This document shows, one piece after another, positions 8,317-16,171 of a stretch of 45,642 nt of DNA. The DNA lies in the NCBI GenBank assembly GCA_002839645.1, contig PGYL01000016.1, positions 49,686-95,327 of the forward strand, written 5' to 3'. The notes under the pieces are model-generated. The model was not told the DNA's origin, searched no databases, and saw only the letters and a list, made by a program, of their open reading frames with translations. This stretch comes from Methanomicrobiales archaeon HGW-Methanomicrobiales-2 (lineage in GTDB: Archaea > Halobacteriota > Methanomicrobia > Methanomicrobiales > Methanoculleaceae). Within the stretch, counting starts at the first letter, position 1. Each line of letters begins with the position of its first letter. A program made the position numbers and the translations under genes.

Positions 8317-11190
8317 ATGAATTTTCAAAAAGTAATCCTCCTCACGATCCTGCTCTGCCTGATCGTTCCTGCGGTGGGTGCGGCAGGTCCGGCGCAGATC
8401 GTCCTCTCAAGCGACGCCGACTGGCTGGTGGCAGACGGGGCTGATTCGGCCGGAATAACCGTGCAGGTGCTCGACGGAGGCGGGGCGCCGCTTCCAAACT
8501 GCACCGTGGCGTTCTCCGTCGACCCGGTCTTTGGGCGCCTCTCTCCTGCGACCGTCACCACCGGTGCGTCGGGGACCGCCGCCGCCACATTCATCACCAA
8601 CAAGACGAGCGGCGTCGCCGTGATAACCGCACGGGCGGGGGCGGTTGAGGGGGCGCTCTCCCTCTCGATCGACCACGACCAGTCCTACCGCATCGCATAC
8701 CTCCATTACGACTCCGAAGTGACCGCGGGCGACAGTACCACCATCACCGTGGGGCTGGCCGACCGGCACGGCAACCAGGTGGACGATCGAAGGGTCGCCG
8801 AGACCGTGCGCTTCAGCGTCGGTTCGGTCGACGACGATGCCGTCTTCATCGACGGCGGGGGGGCGGCGGTGCCCGAGTTGGAGGAGACAGTCAACGCCAC
8901 GGGGTTCGTCGAGGTGCCCCTCAGGACCGGCCGCACCATCGGTGAGAACATCGTCCGGATGACCGTTCTCCCGGGCGGCGTCGACCGCTACATCTCTATC
9001 CACGGGCTGCCCACCGGGCTTCCCGCCGCGATCATCGCATCGGTCAGCCCCGATGCCGACCCGGTCCCCTACCAGCCCGCTGACGGTGGGAGCACGTTTT
9101 CCCTGACCTACAGGCTCTTCGACGCCTGGGGCAACCCGGCAGCCGGCCGCGACCTCCGGGTCGTCACGTCGCTTGCCGGGGAGAGCGCGGTCCTGACGAC
9201 GAACGGCACGGGTGTCGCCTGCCTCACCTACGGCCCGAAAGACACTACCGGCAGGATCACCATCACCGCGACGGCCGTGGACAACGCGAGCGTGACGGTG
9301 CCGCAGGTCGTTGAGTTCATCCATACCGGCCCTGCGGATATGCTTCTGTCGGCAAACCCCCAGTCCATGCCGAGCCGGGATGTCAACCCATCGTCCGTCT
9401 CAACCCTCCGTGCAAAGGTCATCGACGAGAAAGGAAACCCGGTCGGGGGGGAGGACGTGACCTTCTCGATCCGGAACACCGATGTCGGCGGGTTCGTGCA
9501 GGTCAGTGACCCGTACCTCGCCGAGACCTCTGCAGAGACCGATGGCGACGGCCACGCCACCATCCGATTCTACCCGGGCGCGTTCACGACCGATCGGAAG
9601 GATCCGAAGTGGAGCGGCAGCGCCCGGGGCGGGTGCGACGTCGTCGCCACGTGGAACGGCACCACCCGGACGATCCCCCTGACCTGGGAGAACTACCCCT
9701 ACCTCTCCGTGGAGGCGGAGGCCGCCCCCGGGACGGTCAACGTGACCGATACGGTCGACGTCACCATCCGGCTGAAGGGCGACGGCTGGGCGCTCCAGCC
9801 GGACCCGATCGATGTGGTGCTGGTGGTGGACCGTTCGAAGAGTATGGACACCAGGGACAAAGGGGAGACGAGGATGGCGGCGGCAAAGGCTGCAGCACGA
9901 AGTTTCGTAGGGGAGATGGATCCTGCCCGGGATAAAATCGGCCTGGTTTCATATAGCACTGACGCCTCCTGTGATCTGCCGCTGGCTTACGACTATTCGA
10001 AAGTAAACAGCACTATTGACGGACTTAACACCGTATTATATACCGCTACGCGGAAGGCACTGTATATTGCCATCCAGGAGATGACCGCCAACAAAAATTC
10101 GAATCCCGATGCCGTGCAGGCGGTGATCTTGCTCTCCGACGGTGAATACAACTACTACGGCGATCCGCTTGCTCGGGGTACAGGGAGATCTAAGTCTGAT
10201 TGGTCGACGCCTCAGAACGATTATACCCGCTTCTCTAATCTCGGGGACCAGCAGAGTATGGCTGCCTATGCAAAGAACAACAACATCCGGTTGTACATGA
10301 TATCGTTCTCGAACGATATTAGTGAGGAAAGCCCCACATGGAAGACGATGGATACCCTTGCAGGGGCGACCGGCGGCAAACACTACCATGCCGCCACGGG
10401 TGCCGACCTCGCTGCTATCTACGCCGAGATTGCCGGTGCTCTCAAGACCGAGGCCGGCGTCGACACCACCATGGCACTAGACTTCGGCACGATCCGGGTC
10501 AACGACGAAGACCGGGAGGGGGAGACGGTCTTCACCTACATTCACGAGAATGAAACCTCGACCACCATCGAGAGCTGGGTTGAGAACGAGACCGGGAATC
10601 ATACGATCATCCGTCCAACGACCATCAACCAGACCGACGACTGGAACGACGACCACAACCTGAACTTCGAGATCGGCACCGTCCACCTCGACCAAGCCTG
10701 GGTGGCGACGTTCCGCTTCCGGGTCCTCACCGATGGCAACATCAACGTCTTCGGGCCCGGATCGAAGATCCAGTTCAATAACGGTGCGGAGCTCAGCCTC
10801 CCCGACACCTTCATCACGGCCGTGCCTGACCTTGCCAACACGGGCCTGGGCGCCGGAACGCTTGCGATCTCAAACCCCCGCTACACCTGCGCAGAGCCGG
10901 TGCTGGAACTCCTCACCGTCGCCTGGGACCTCACATACACCGGGTCGGGAACCGCGACCGAGTGCGTGGAGTACTCAAATGACGGCGGCCTCTCCTGGGT
11001 GCGGTTCGGCACCCCGACCGCAGGCAGTGGCGTGACCCCCCAGGCCTCCTCCCTCTATGTCGGGGACCTTCCTCCGGGTGAATACCAGGTCCGGATACGC
11101 GCCTCTGCCGACGACGCACCCGATGCCGGGGCACTTCTCTCCCCGATCCGGGTCGGAGAACACCATACGGTGTATATCCGGCTCGCGTAA
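8317..11190 (+). CDS. Large surface protein: Ig-like repeats plus von Willebrand A domain, paralogue B
   Basis: A 957-residue paralogue of the 4253 gene. The start at 8317 is chosen because a good signal peptide (FQKVILLTILLCLIVPAVG) begins there; the 29 extra in-frame residues upstream are AT-rich and not signal-like. Ig-like/Big-1 domains run to about residue 490, then a von Willebrand A domain with intact D505-R-S-K-S and LLSDGEYN, then the same C-terminal beta region. Long stretches are nearly identical to paralogue A (for example NPQSMPSRDV and RLKGDGWALQPDPI, and at DNA level CTCTCAAGACCGAGGCCGGC), while the A-domain core is divergent and AT-leaning. It likely has the same role as paralogue A with a different ligand; that is inference. 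Confidence 0.85.
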   Translation: MNFQKVILLTILLCLIVPAVGAAGPAQIVLSSDADWLVADGADSAGITVQVLDGGGAPLPNCTVAFSVDPVFGRLSPATVTTGASGTAAATFITNKTSGVAVITARAGAVEGALSLSIDHDQSYRIAYLHYDSEVTAGDSTTITVGLADRHGNQVDDRRVAETVRFSVGSVDDDAVFIDGGGAAVPELEETVNATGFVEVPLRTGRTIGENIVRMTVLPGGVDRYISIHGLPTGLPAAIIASVSPDADPVPYQPADGGSTFSLTYRLFDAWGNPAAGRDLRVVTSLAGESAVLTTNGTGVACLTYGPKDTTGRITITATAVDNASVTVPQVVEFIHTGPADMLLSANPQSMPSRDVNPSSVSTLRAKVIDEKGNPVGGEDVTFSIRNTDVGGFVQVSDPYLAETSAETDGDGHATIRFYPGAFTTDRKDPKWSGSARGGCDVVATWNGTTRTIPLTWENYPYLSVEAEAAPGTVNVTDTVDVTIRLKGDGWALQPDPIDVVLVVDRSKSMDTRDKGETRMAAAKAAARSFVGEMDPARDKIGLVSYSTDASCDLPLAYDYSKVNSTIDGLNTVLYTATRKALYIAIQEMTANKNSNPDAVQAVILLSDGEYNYYGDPLARGTGRSKSDWSTPQNDYTRFSNLGDQQSMAAYAKNNNIRLYMISFSNDISEESPTWKTMDTLAGATGGKHYHAATGADLAAIYAEIAGALKTEAGVDTTMALDFGTIRVNDEDREGETVFTYIHENETSTTIESWVENETGNHTIIRPTTINQTDDWNDDHNLNFEIGTVHLDQAWVATFRFRVLTDGNINVFGPGSKIQFNNGAELSLPDTFITAVPDLANTGLGAGTLAISNPRYTCAEPVLELLTVAWDLTYTGSGTATECVEYSNDGGLSWVRFGTPTAGSGVTPQASSLYVGDLPPGEYQVRIRASADDAPDAGALLSPIRVGEHHTVYIRLA

Positions 11191-11221
11191 CAATTTCTGG
11201 ATGCCTACTTCGCGCACCCGG

Positions 11222-11229
11222 GAAAAATG
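11222..11229 (-). terminator. T-run terminator of tRNA-Arg
   Basis: The minus strand reads TCATTTTTCC directly after the tRNA 3' end, a T5 run typical of archaeal tRNA termination. Confidence 0.5.
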
Positions 11230-11230
11230 A

Positions 11231-11302
11231 CGGACCCAGCGGGAATTGAACCCGCGTCCTTGGGTTCGAAGCCCAAAAGGATGTCCACTACCCCATGGAT
11301 CC
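11231..11302 (-). tRNA. tRNA-Arg (anticodon TCG)
   Basis: The minus strand folds as a 72-nt tRNA: acceptor GGATCCA pairs with TGGGTCC (one G-T), discriminator G, D-arm GGGT/ATCC with GG in the loop, anticodon stem TTGGG/CCCAA around loop CTTCGAA, and T-arm GCGGG/CCCGC with loop TTCAATT. The anticodon after U33 is TCG, which reads CGA/CGN as arginine; a G discriminator is common for archaeal tRNA-Arg. Two Ts lie between the D stem and anticodon stem and the variable loop is 4 nt, so the exact pairing at position 26 is ambiguous, but no alternative anticodon gives a proper stem. CCA is not encoded. No intron is seen. Confidence 0.85.
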
Positions 11303-11320
11303 CCTCTCTGATTTCTATCA

Positions 11321-11334
11321 TAAGTTATTAAGCG
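11321..11334. promoter_or_regulatory. Shared AT-rich element between tRNA-Arg and dut
   Basis: TAAGTTATTAAGCG reads as a TATA-like box on both strands. On the minus strand TTAATAA lies about 25 nt before the tRNA 5' end at 11302; on the plus strand it lies about 30 nt before the dut ATG at 11358. It may serve both divergent transcripts. Confidence 0.5.
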
Positions 11335-11357
11335 TTTTTGTGCCAGTACTCTATACA

Positions 11358-11783
11358 ATGATCCTCTCGTCCAGCGAAATCGTTCGCCGACTCCAGGATG
11401 GCGACCTTGTCATCGAGCCATACCACAGCGCATCCCAGCAGCCCGCATCCTACGACCTCCGGGCGGCTGGAGAGACCGTGCTCCCGTGCGGCGCATGCAC
11501 CCTCGTCCCCTCGATCGAGCGGGTGGAACTCCCCCGGGACCTCGCGGCAACCCTCCGATGCCGCTCCTCGCTCGCCCGCCGCGGCATCCTCCTCGGCGGC
11601 GGGTTCGTCGACCCGGGATTCCGCGGGCAGCTGACACTCTGCCTGACGAATGCCGGCGCCGAGGAGGTCCGCCTTCTGGAAGGCGACCGGGTTGTGCAGA
11701 TGATCCTCCAGGAAGTGCTGAGCGGCGACCGGCTCTACCAGGGCAGGTACCAGGATAGCGAAGGCGCGGTGCATACACGATGA
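11358..11783 (+). CDS. dut: dUTPase of the archaeal dCTP deaminase/dUTPase family
   Basis: A 141-residue trimeric-fold nucleotide hydrolase. It carries QPASYDLR (28-35), RSSLARRG (69-76) and VDPGFRGQLTL (84-94), the conserved phosphate- and uracil-site motifs of the dUTPase/dCTP deaminase superfamily. The glutamate that dCTP deaminases use for catalysis (the E in 'TLE') is Cys95 here (TLCLTN), and the protein is shorter than the bifunctional DCD-DUT enzymes (about 200). It therefore most likely hydrolyses dUTP to dUMP and pyrophosphate without deaminating dCTP; that is inference from the missing residue. The ATG at 11358 is used because homologous proteins begin at MILS. It overlaps nrpR by 4 nt (ATGA). 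Confidence 0.85.
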   Translation: MILSSSEIVRRLQDGDLVIEPYHSASQQPASYDLRAAGETVLPCGACTLVPSIERVELPRDLAATLRCRSSLARRGILLGGGFVDPGFRGQLTLCLTNAGAEEVRLLEGDRVVQMILQEVLSGDRLYQGRYQDSEGAVHTR

Positions 11784-12748
11784 GCACGTCGATACGTTCG
11801 GAACGGAAGTACTTTGAGATCCTGCGGATCCTCGCGGAGTCGCACGAACCCCTGGGTGCAAAAAGGTTGAGCGAGAAGATGGCCGAGCGGGGGTTCATCC
11901 TCAGCGACCGCGCCGTCCAGTATTACCTCCAGTACCTCGATGAGATGGGGTTTACGGAGAAGGTCGGGAACCGGGGCCGCATCCTCACCCCGGCGGGGAT
12001 CAGCGAGAGCGAGAGCGCGCTCGTCGACGAGCGGATCGGCTTCATCATCTCAAGACTTGAGCAACTCTCCTTCCGGAGCACCTTCAATCCGGTGACCGCC
12101 ACGGGTAGCGTCGCCTACAACCTCTCCTTCGTGCGGGAGGAGGACCTTCCTGGCGTCACGGCAGCCTTCGACGAGGTCGCAACCGCAGGCTACGGGCTCC
12201 TGAACACCTACCGGATCGTCGATTCGGACCCCCGCATACCCGATGGCCAGGCCGGGATCATGACGGCCTGCAGCGTCACCTTAGACGGCGTCCTCCAGAA
12301 GATGGGCATCCCGGCGCGGCTCGAGTATGCCGGCAGGATTGCCGTTGACAAGAATGGCTCTGCCGGGTTCCTCGATCTCATCGGCTACCGGGGAACATCG
12401 GTCGACCCGCTCCACCTCTTCATATCCGCCGGACTTACCTCAATAAATCGGCTGGTGACGACACGGGCGGGCGTAGGACTTGCAAACGTCCGTGCGGTGC
12501 CTGCGGCCGCGCAGGAGAGGGTTGAGGAGGCCGCCAGGCTGATGACGGGGTGTGGATTCATCTTCCCCGCCGGGGGGTGCATCGGGGAGTTCAACCTCCC
12601 TAAACACCCCTATCGGGTTTCCGTCGTGGCCTATTCCGGTATGAACATGGTGGGGAACGCCATTGAGAAGGGCTATGCCGTCAGAACCGAGGTCGGTGCC
12701 GGGACCATACCGTTTGAACGAATAGCGGACGCTACTGGATCCAGGTGA
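11780..12748 (+). CDS. nrpR: NrpR-type transcriptional regulator (winged helix plus one NrpR domain)
   Basis: A 322-residue regulator. Residues 1-70 form a winged-helix DNA-binding domain (KYFEILRILAESHEPLGAK ... LSDRAVQYYLQYL); residues 80-320 form a single NrpR/DUF128 domain. In methanogens NrpR represses nitrogen-fixation and glutamine-synthetase genes by binding GGAA-N6-TTCC operators, and 2-oxoglutarate releases it. Proteins with a helix-turn-helix plus one NrpR domain correspond to the NrpRI form of Methanosarcina, which works with a separate double-domain NrpRII. The ATGA overlap with dut implies translational coupling to a DNA-precursor gene, for which I know no functional reason. Its 3' end overlaps the convergent gene at 12732 by 17 nt. 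Confidence 0.9.
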   Translation: MSTSIRSERKYFEILRILAESHEPLGAKRLSEKMAERGFILSDRAVQYYLQYLDEMGFTEKVGNRGRILTPAGISESESALVDERIGFIISRLEQLSFRSTFNPVTATGSVAYNLSFVREEDLPGVTAAFDEVATAGYGLLNTYRIVDSDPRIPDGQAGIMTACSVTLDGVLQKMGIPARLEYAGRIAVDKNGSAGFLDLIGYRGTSVDPLHLFISAGLTSINRLVTTRAGVGLANVRAVPAAAQERVEEAARLMTGCGFIFPAGGCIGEFNLPKHPYRVSVVAYSGMNMVGNAIEKGYAVRTEVGAGTIPFERIADATGSR

Positions 12749-14633
12749 TCCCGCCATCATCCGTGTCGGCGTCTGGTTTCTCCCCCTCATCGCTGCTCTT
12801 TTGCCGGGCGGCCGCATCGATCACCGCAAGCCTCCCGCGCGAGGGGCCAACCTCCTTTGGTCGGGGAGCCGGACGTCCAAACCCACGGCCGGTCTGGTCC
12901 AGCAGGGTATCCTTCGGTGTGGGGGCCGCTCCACGCATATGGAGGCCGGGTCTGTCGAGAGCGCCGTCGCTCGGCCGCTGCATCCCGCGGTCCAGCCTGA
13001 CCGTATCGCCGGCAAGCGACCCGTCCTTAGGGTGCTGCACGGGTTTTAAGGATGCAGAGTAGGTTACCGCCTCGTCTTTTGGGGTGACTTTCTCGATGCT
13101 GATCCCCTTCAGGCCGAAGGTGGAGTTCTTCGGTGCGGGCATGGACGAGGTGACCGAGGCGGACCCGGCGAGGTCAATCTCCCTTCCGCCCTGCTTTGGG
13201 GGAAGAATGACGGCGCCGTCGTCCTGTTCCTTCCCGGCTCTCGGGAGTATATCGATGGTGTCGTCCCTGCGTTTTGGGCCGCCCTCGCCGCTGCCCGGGA
13301 GCATGATCATCTCATCTCTTTCAGGTGTAGATGGTTCCGTCATGTATCCGATCTCCTCCAGGTATGCCGACTCGAGAGGAGAGGCAAAACCCGGGATATC
13401 GTCCGACTCCGGGGCGCCGGACTCGGGATCCAGTGCCCGGGCTGCCTCCTCATTGCGCAGCCGCTCCTCCTCTTCGGCCTTCAGTTGTTCTTCCTCACAT
13501 TCAAGCCGATATTCCGCCCGGATATCCCGGATATCCTCGACGCGGGGGACGTTGGAGAGCCCCGAGAGCACGATGATGATCCCGACAAACGATGTGTTCC
13601 TCACCGGATAGTCGCCGGACCGCATCTCCAGCCCGGCGATGCTCCGGTCGATCCACTTCCGAACAGTCTGAAACCCCTTCATCGAGAGCTCGGCCGAAGG
13701 CCCGGCGATCAGCACCAGCGCCTTATCGGCGCTCGTGAGGTCGCAGGGCACCGATATCTCTTCATAGACAGCCTTTTTGGCGAGTGAAACGATCCGGGAG
13801 GCCTTCTCCTGCGAACCCTCGATGAAATACTTCAGTGACTGCCGCCGCTGGAGGAAGTTCAGCCACCCGGTCGGCAGGCGTTCGGCCGCGTAGCCGACCG
13901 CGACGAAACCGTTCCCCTTCAGGGTGTTGAGGACCTCCCCGGCATCCAGGACGACCTCAGCGTAATCGAGCCCTGATTCATTGAACTCACCCGCGCGCAG
14001 AAGGAGGCCGATCTGTCGTGCAATCCGTTCGTTGAGCATATTATAGTGAGTTCTCGGGTCAGACGCCCGGGGGCTCTGGCGGAGCTGGCCCATGACACCG
14101 GTATTCTCCGTCTCGGCCGCCGCTGCGGCTGCCCGGATCTTACGCGACCAGGTCTCGTTGTCGAAAAGGATGACGGCATCGACGATGCTCTGGAGCATAT
14201 CGAGATCGTCGGCGGCCTTGGCCGAGACCCGTTTCCCCTCATCCAGACACGGCAGTATGGCGAGAGCGAAGATCGGCTCCATGTAGGACTTTCGGAGTTC
14301 ATCGATGATGAGCGGCGCGATATCGATGACACTGCCCCCGAGCCCGCAACAGAGAAGGATGGCATCGATCTCCATTGTATCCATACCCTGGAGCCGGGTC
14401 ATCACCTCCTCGATATCGATGACGTCCGTGATTTTGCCGGGATCTGCAATATCGATCCGCGGAAAGAAGACCCTCGCGGGGTCCGGGAGATAGCGGAGTT
14501 GCACCAGGGAGTTTGGGTCGATGTCGATAGCTACCGCACTCATGCAGCAGATTTTGCTTCGCCGGTCGTGATCGTAAAGGCTATCCACAACCCGTGACCC
14601 GGCGCCACCCAGCCCGATCGTCAGCACTCGCAT
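12732..14633 (-). CDS. Divergent tubulin/FtsZ-superfamily protein with long C-terminal tail
   Basis: A 633-residue protein. The N-terminus (VLTIGLGGAGSRVVDSL, 3-19) matches the first nucleotide-binding loop of FtsZ/tubulin/CetZ proteins. The expected tubulin signature GGGTGTG is replaced by CGLGGSVID (96-104), keeping the position after a beta strand but losing the canonical glycines. The globular part extends to about residue 375; then come a Glu/Arg-rich coiled coil (about 378-400) and a low-complexity, Pro/Gly/charged tail to 633. It could be a cytoskeletal or scaffold GTPase, or a tubulin relative that no longer hydrolyses GTP. The gene is convergent with nrpR and divergent from mer. A GGGAG ribosome-binding site precedes the ATG. 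Superfamily placement is reasonable; function unknown. Confidence 0.75.
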   Translation of the reverse strand: MRVLTIGLGGAGSRVVDSLYDHDRRSKICCMSAVAIDIDPNSLVQLRYLPDPARVFFPRIDIADPGKITDVIDIEEVMTRLQGMDTMEIDAILLCCGLGGSVIDIAPLIIDELRKSYMEPIFALAILPCLDEGKRVSAKAADDLDMLQSIVDAVILFDNETWSRKIRAAAAAAETENTGVMGQLRQSPRASDPRTHYNMLNERIARQIGLLLRAGEFNESGLDYAEVVLDAGEVLNTLKGNGFVAVGYAAERLPTGWLNFLQRRQSLKYFIEGSQEKASRIVSLAKKAVYEEISVPCDLTSADKALVLIAGPSAELSMKGFQTVRKWIDRSIAGLEMRSGDYPVRNTSFVGIIIVLSGLSNVPRVEDIRDIRAEYRLECEEEQLKAEEEERLRNEEAARALDPESGAPESDDIPGFASPLESAYLEEIGYMTEPSTPERDEMIMLPGSGEGGPKRRDDTIDILPRAGKEQDDGAVILPPKQGGREIDLAGSASVTSSMPAPKNSTFGLKGISIEKVTPKDEAVTYSASLKPVQHPKDGSLAGDTVRLDRGMQRPSDGALDRPGLHMRGAAPTPKDTLLDQTGRGFGRPAPRPKEVGPSRGRLAVIDAAARQKSSDEGEKPDADTDDGGITWIQ

Positions 14634-14732
14634 AACGTCATACTCCCTGCCTGGTAATTTCGCATGCCCAAAGTGACGTCCGCCGCGAAAAAAGCATGCA
14701 TATCACCCAGAACTACTGATGAATATGTGGGC

Positions 14733-14760
14733 GGACGGACATATACATTTCTGTACGTCC
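14733..14760 (-). promoter_or_regulatory. Inverted repeat around a TATA-like box, candidate operator for the tubulin-like gene
   Basis: Arms GGACGGACA (14733-14741) and TGTACGTCC (14752-14760) are inverted copies with one mismatch and enclose TATACATTTC. Read on the minus strand the centre gives a TATA-like ATGTATATG. This is the layout of a repressor site covering a promoter. It lies about 105 nt from the start codon, so the transcript would have a sizeable leader. Not the GGAA-N6-TTCC pattern of NrpR. Confidence 0.45.
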
Positions 14761-14940
14761 CCGGGGCGGGAGCGCGTCCGTTCACGCAATACCCACTGTT
14801 AAACATTCCGGTTTAACCTCCCCGCGCTGGAGCCCTCCGGAGGATAAGTGAGAAGATTCGCCATATGCCCTGGAGAACACGTTACGCTCCTCCGTTTGGC
14901 ACTACCTGTGCGGTACGTGTCTATTGGCGAGCACAAAATG

Positions 14941-14953
14941 ATAATATATATAA
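14941..14953 (+). promoter_or_regulatory. Strong TATA box for mer
   Basis: ATAATATATATAA lies 22-34 nt before the mer ATG at 14975, so the transcript should start at or a few nucleotides before the ATG and be essentially leaderless. Confidence 0.75.
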
Positions 14954-14974
14954 CTCTCTGCACGTAACTACTCA

Positions 14975-15982
14975 ATGAGGTGCATAGCCTTGACTACATA
15001 TGGAATTGAATTTGTGCCCGGAGCAATCAACGTCAAGCAGGTGGTGAAGTTCACCAAGCTCGCAGAGTCTAAGGATATCGACTACGCTTGGATCACCAAC
15101 CACTACAACAACCGTCATGCCTACCCGACCCTCGCCATGATCGCGGCAAACACCGACTCGATCAAGATGGGGCCCGGCATCATGAATACGTTCACCGACA
15201 CCCCGGCAGCCATTGCATCCTTCATGGCTACCTTAAACGAGATCTCCGACGGACGTGCCGTCCTCGGTATCGGACCCGGTGACCTTTCGACCCTCCCGAA
15301 GCTCGCCATCGACCCCGTCAAGCCCGTCGGCCACTTAAAAGAGGGCGTCGAGCAGATCCGGAAACTCCTCTCCGGTGAGGAAGTCAAGAAGTCCGGCAAC
15401 ATGGAATTCTTCGACTACGACGGCGCCAAGCTGACCGGTGTCAACCTGCCCGGCAAGAAGGGCATCCCGGTATACATCGGTGCCCAGGGACCCAAGGTGC
15501 TCGAGCTCGCCGGTGAGATCGGTGACGGCGCCCTGATCAACGCGTCCAACCCCAAGGACTTCGAGATCGCCATCCCGATCATCAAGGGAGCCATGGAGAA
15601 GGCCGGCAAGAAGACCTTCGACGTCGGTGCCTACACCGCCATGTCCATCGACATGAGCGAGAAGAAGGCCCGGAATGCCGCAAAGATTGTGGCCGCGTTC
15701 ATCGCCGCAGGCTCCCCGCCCGCGCTCCTTCAGCGCCACAACCTCGATCTCGCCAACGTTGCGAAGATCAAGGAAGCGCTCGGCCGCTTCGACTTCAAGA
15801 CCGTCGGCGGACTCGTCGGCGACGCGGAGATCGACGCCTTCACCATTGCCGGAACCCCCGACATGGTCAAGCAGAAGTGCGAAGACCTCGCAAAGGCTGG
15901 AGTTACCCAGATCATCTTCGGCTCGCCGCTCGGCCCCGACATGACCAACTCCATCCGCCTGCTCGGCAAGTACGTTGTGTAA
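14975..15982 (+). CDS. mer: F420-dependent 5,10-methylenetetrahydromethanopterin reductase
   Basis: A 335-residue enzyme that reduces methylene-H4MPT to methyl-H4MPT with F420H2, the fifth step of methanogenesis from CO2. It belongs to the bacterial luciferase-like TIM-barrel family: YGIEFVPGAINVK (N-terminal strand), ITNHYNNRHAYPTLAMIAANT, and the GPGIMNTFTDTP and GIGPGDLSTLP loops that contact F420, with the usual conserved C-terminal TPDMVKQKCEDLAKAG helix. Length is typical (about 320-335). It is a single-gene transcript with its own strong TATA box and a T-run terminator. mtd, the preceding step, lies about 1.4 kb away on the other strand, and mtr, the following step, is at the right edge. 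Confidence 0.97.
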   Translation: MRCIALTTYGIEFVPGAINVKQVVKFTKLAESKDIDYAWITNHYNNRHAYPTLAMIAANTDSIKMGPGIMNTFTDTPAAIASFMATLNEISDGRAVLGIGPGDLSTLPKLAIDPVKPVGHLKEGVEQIRKLLSGEEVKKSGNMEFFDYDGAKLTGVNLPGKKGIPVYIGAQGPKVLELAGEIGDGALINASNPKDFEIAIPIIKGAMEKAGKKTFDVGAYTAMSIDMSEKKARNAAKIVAAFIAAGSPPALLQRHNLDLANVAKIKEALGRFDFKTVGGLVGDAEIDAFTIAGTPDMVKQKCEDLAKAGVTQIIFGSPLGPDMTNSIRLLGKYVV

Positions 15983-16001
15983 GGCCAGGAGAACACTCAT
16001 C

Positions 16002-16012
16002 ACCTTTTTTTA
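16002..16012 (+). terminator. T-run terminator of mer
   Basis: ACCTTTTTTTA begins about 20 nt after the mer stop; a T7 run is a good archaeal terminator. Confidence 0.6.
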
Positions 16013-16132
16013 TTCGAACAGCTCTGCTCAAGAGTTCATGCTGACCGGTTCTGCAGGCATCCCCGACTCTCCCGAACGTTTTGCCCACCCCCCCGAAACC
16101 TTTGATTCTCGTCCCCGGCGGTTTTGAAAGGG

Positions 16133-16140
16133 TTTTATAC
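16133..16140 (+). promoter_or_regulatory. TATA box for the GalT-like gene
   Basis: TTTTATAC about 35 nt before the ATG at 16172, which implies a transcript start near 16162 and a leader of roughly ten nucleotides. Confidence 0.55.
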
Positions 16141-16171
16141 GGTCGGCGCGCTAACCGGGGTACAAAGGGTC

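Larger units (their letters stand above)
14634..14974. other. Divergent intergenic region between the tubulin-like gene and mer
   Basis: A 341-nt region with promoters in both directions: a minus-strand TATA-like ATGTATATG near 14741-14749 inside an inverted repeat, and the mer TATA box at 14941. No gene is seen. Confidence 0.6.

Noticed and set aside
8407-9324. Minus-strand frame (305 codons) opposite surface protein B
   Set aside because: GC-rich shadow of the Ig-like repeats, rich in Gly/Arg/Asp with no fold signature.
4253-11190. Prophage or integrated element
   Set aside because: No integrase, capsid, terminase or attachment-site duplication; the genes are chromosomal surface proteins, although the tRNA-Arg at 11231 is a typical integration site.
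14733-14760. NrpR operator before the tubulin-like gene
   Set aside because: The arms do not follow the GGAA-N6-TTCC pattern known for NrpR.
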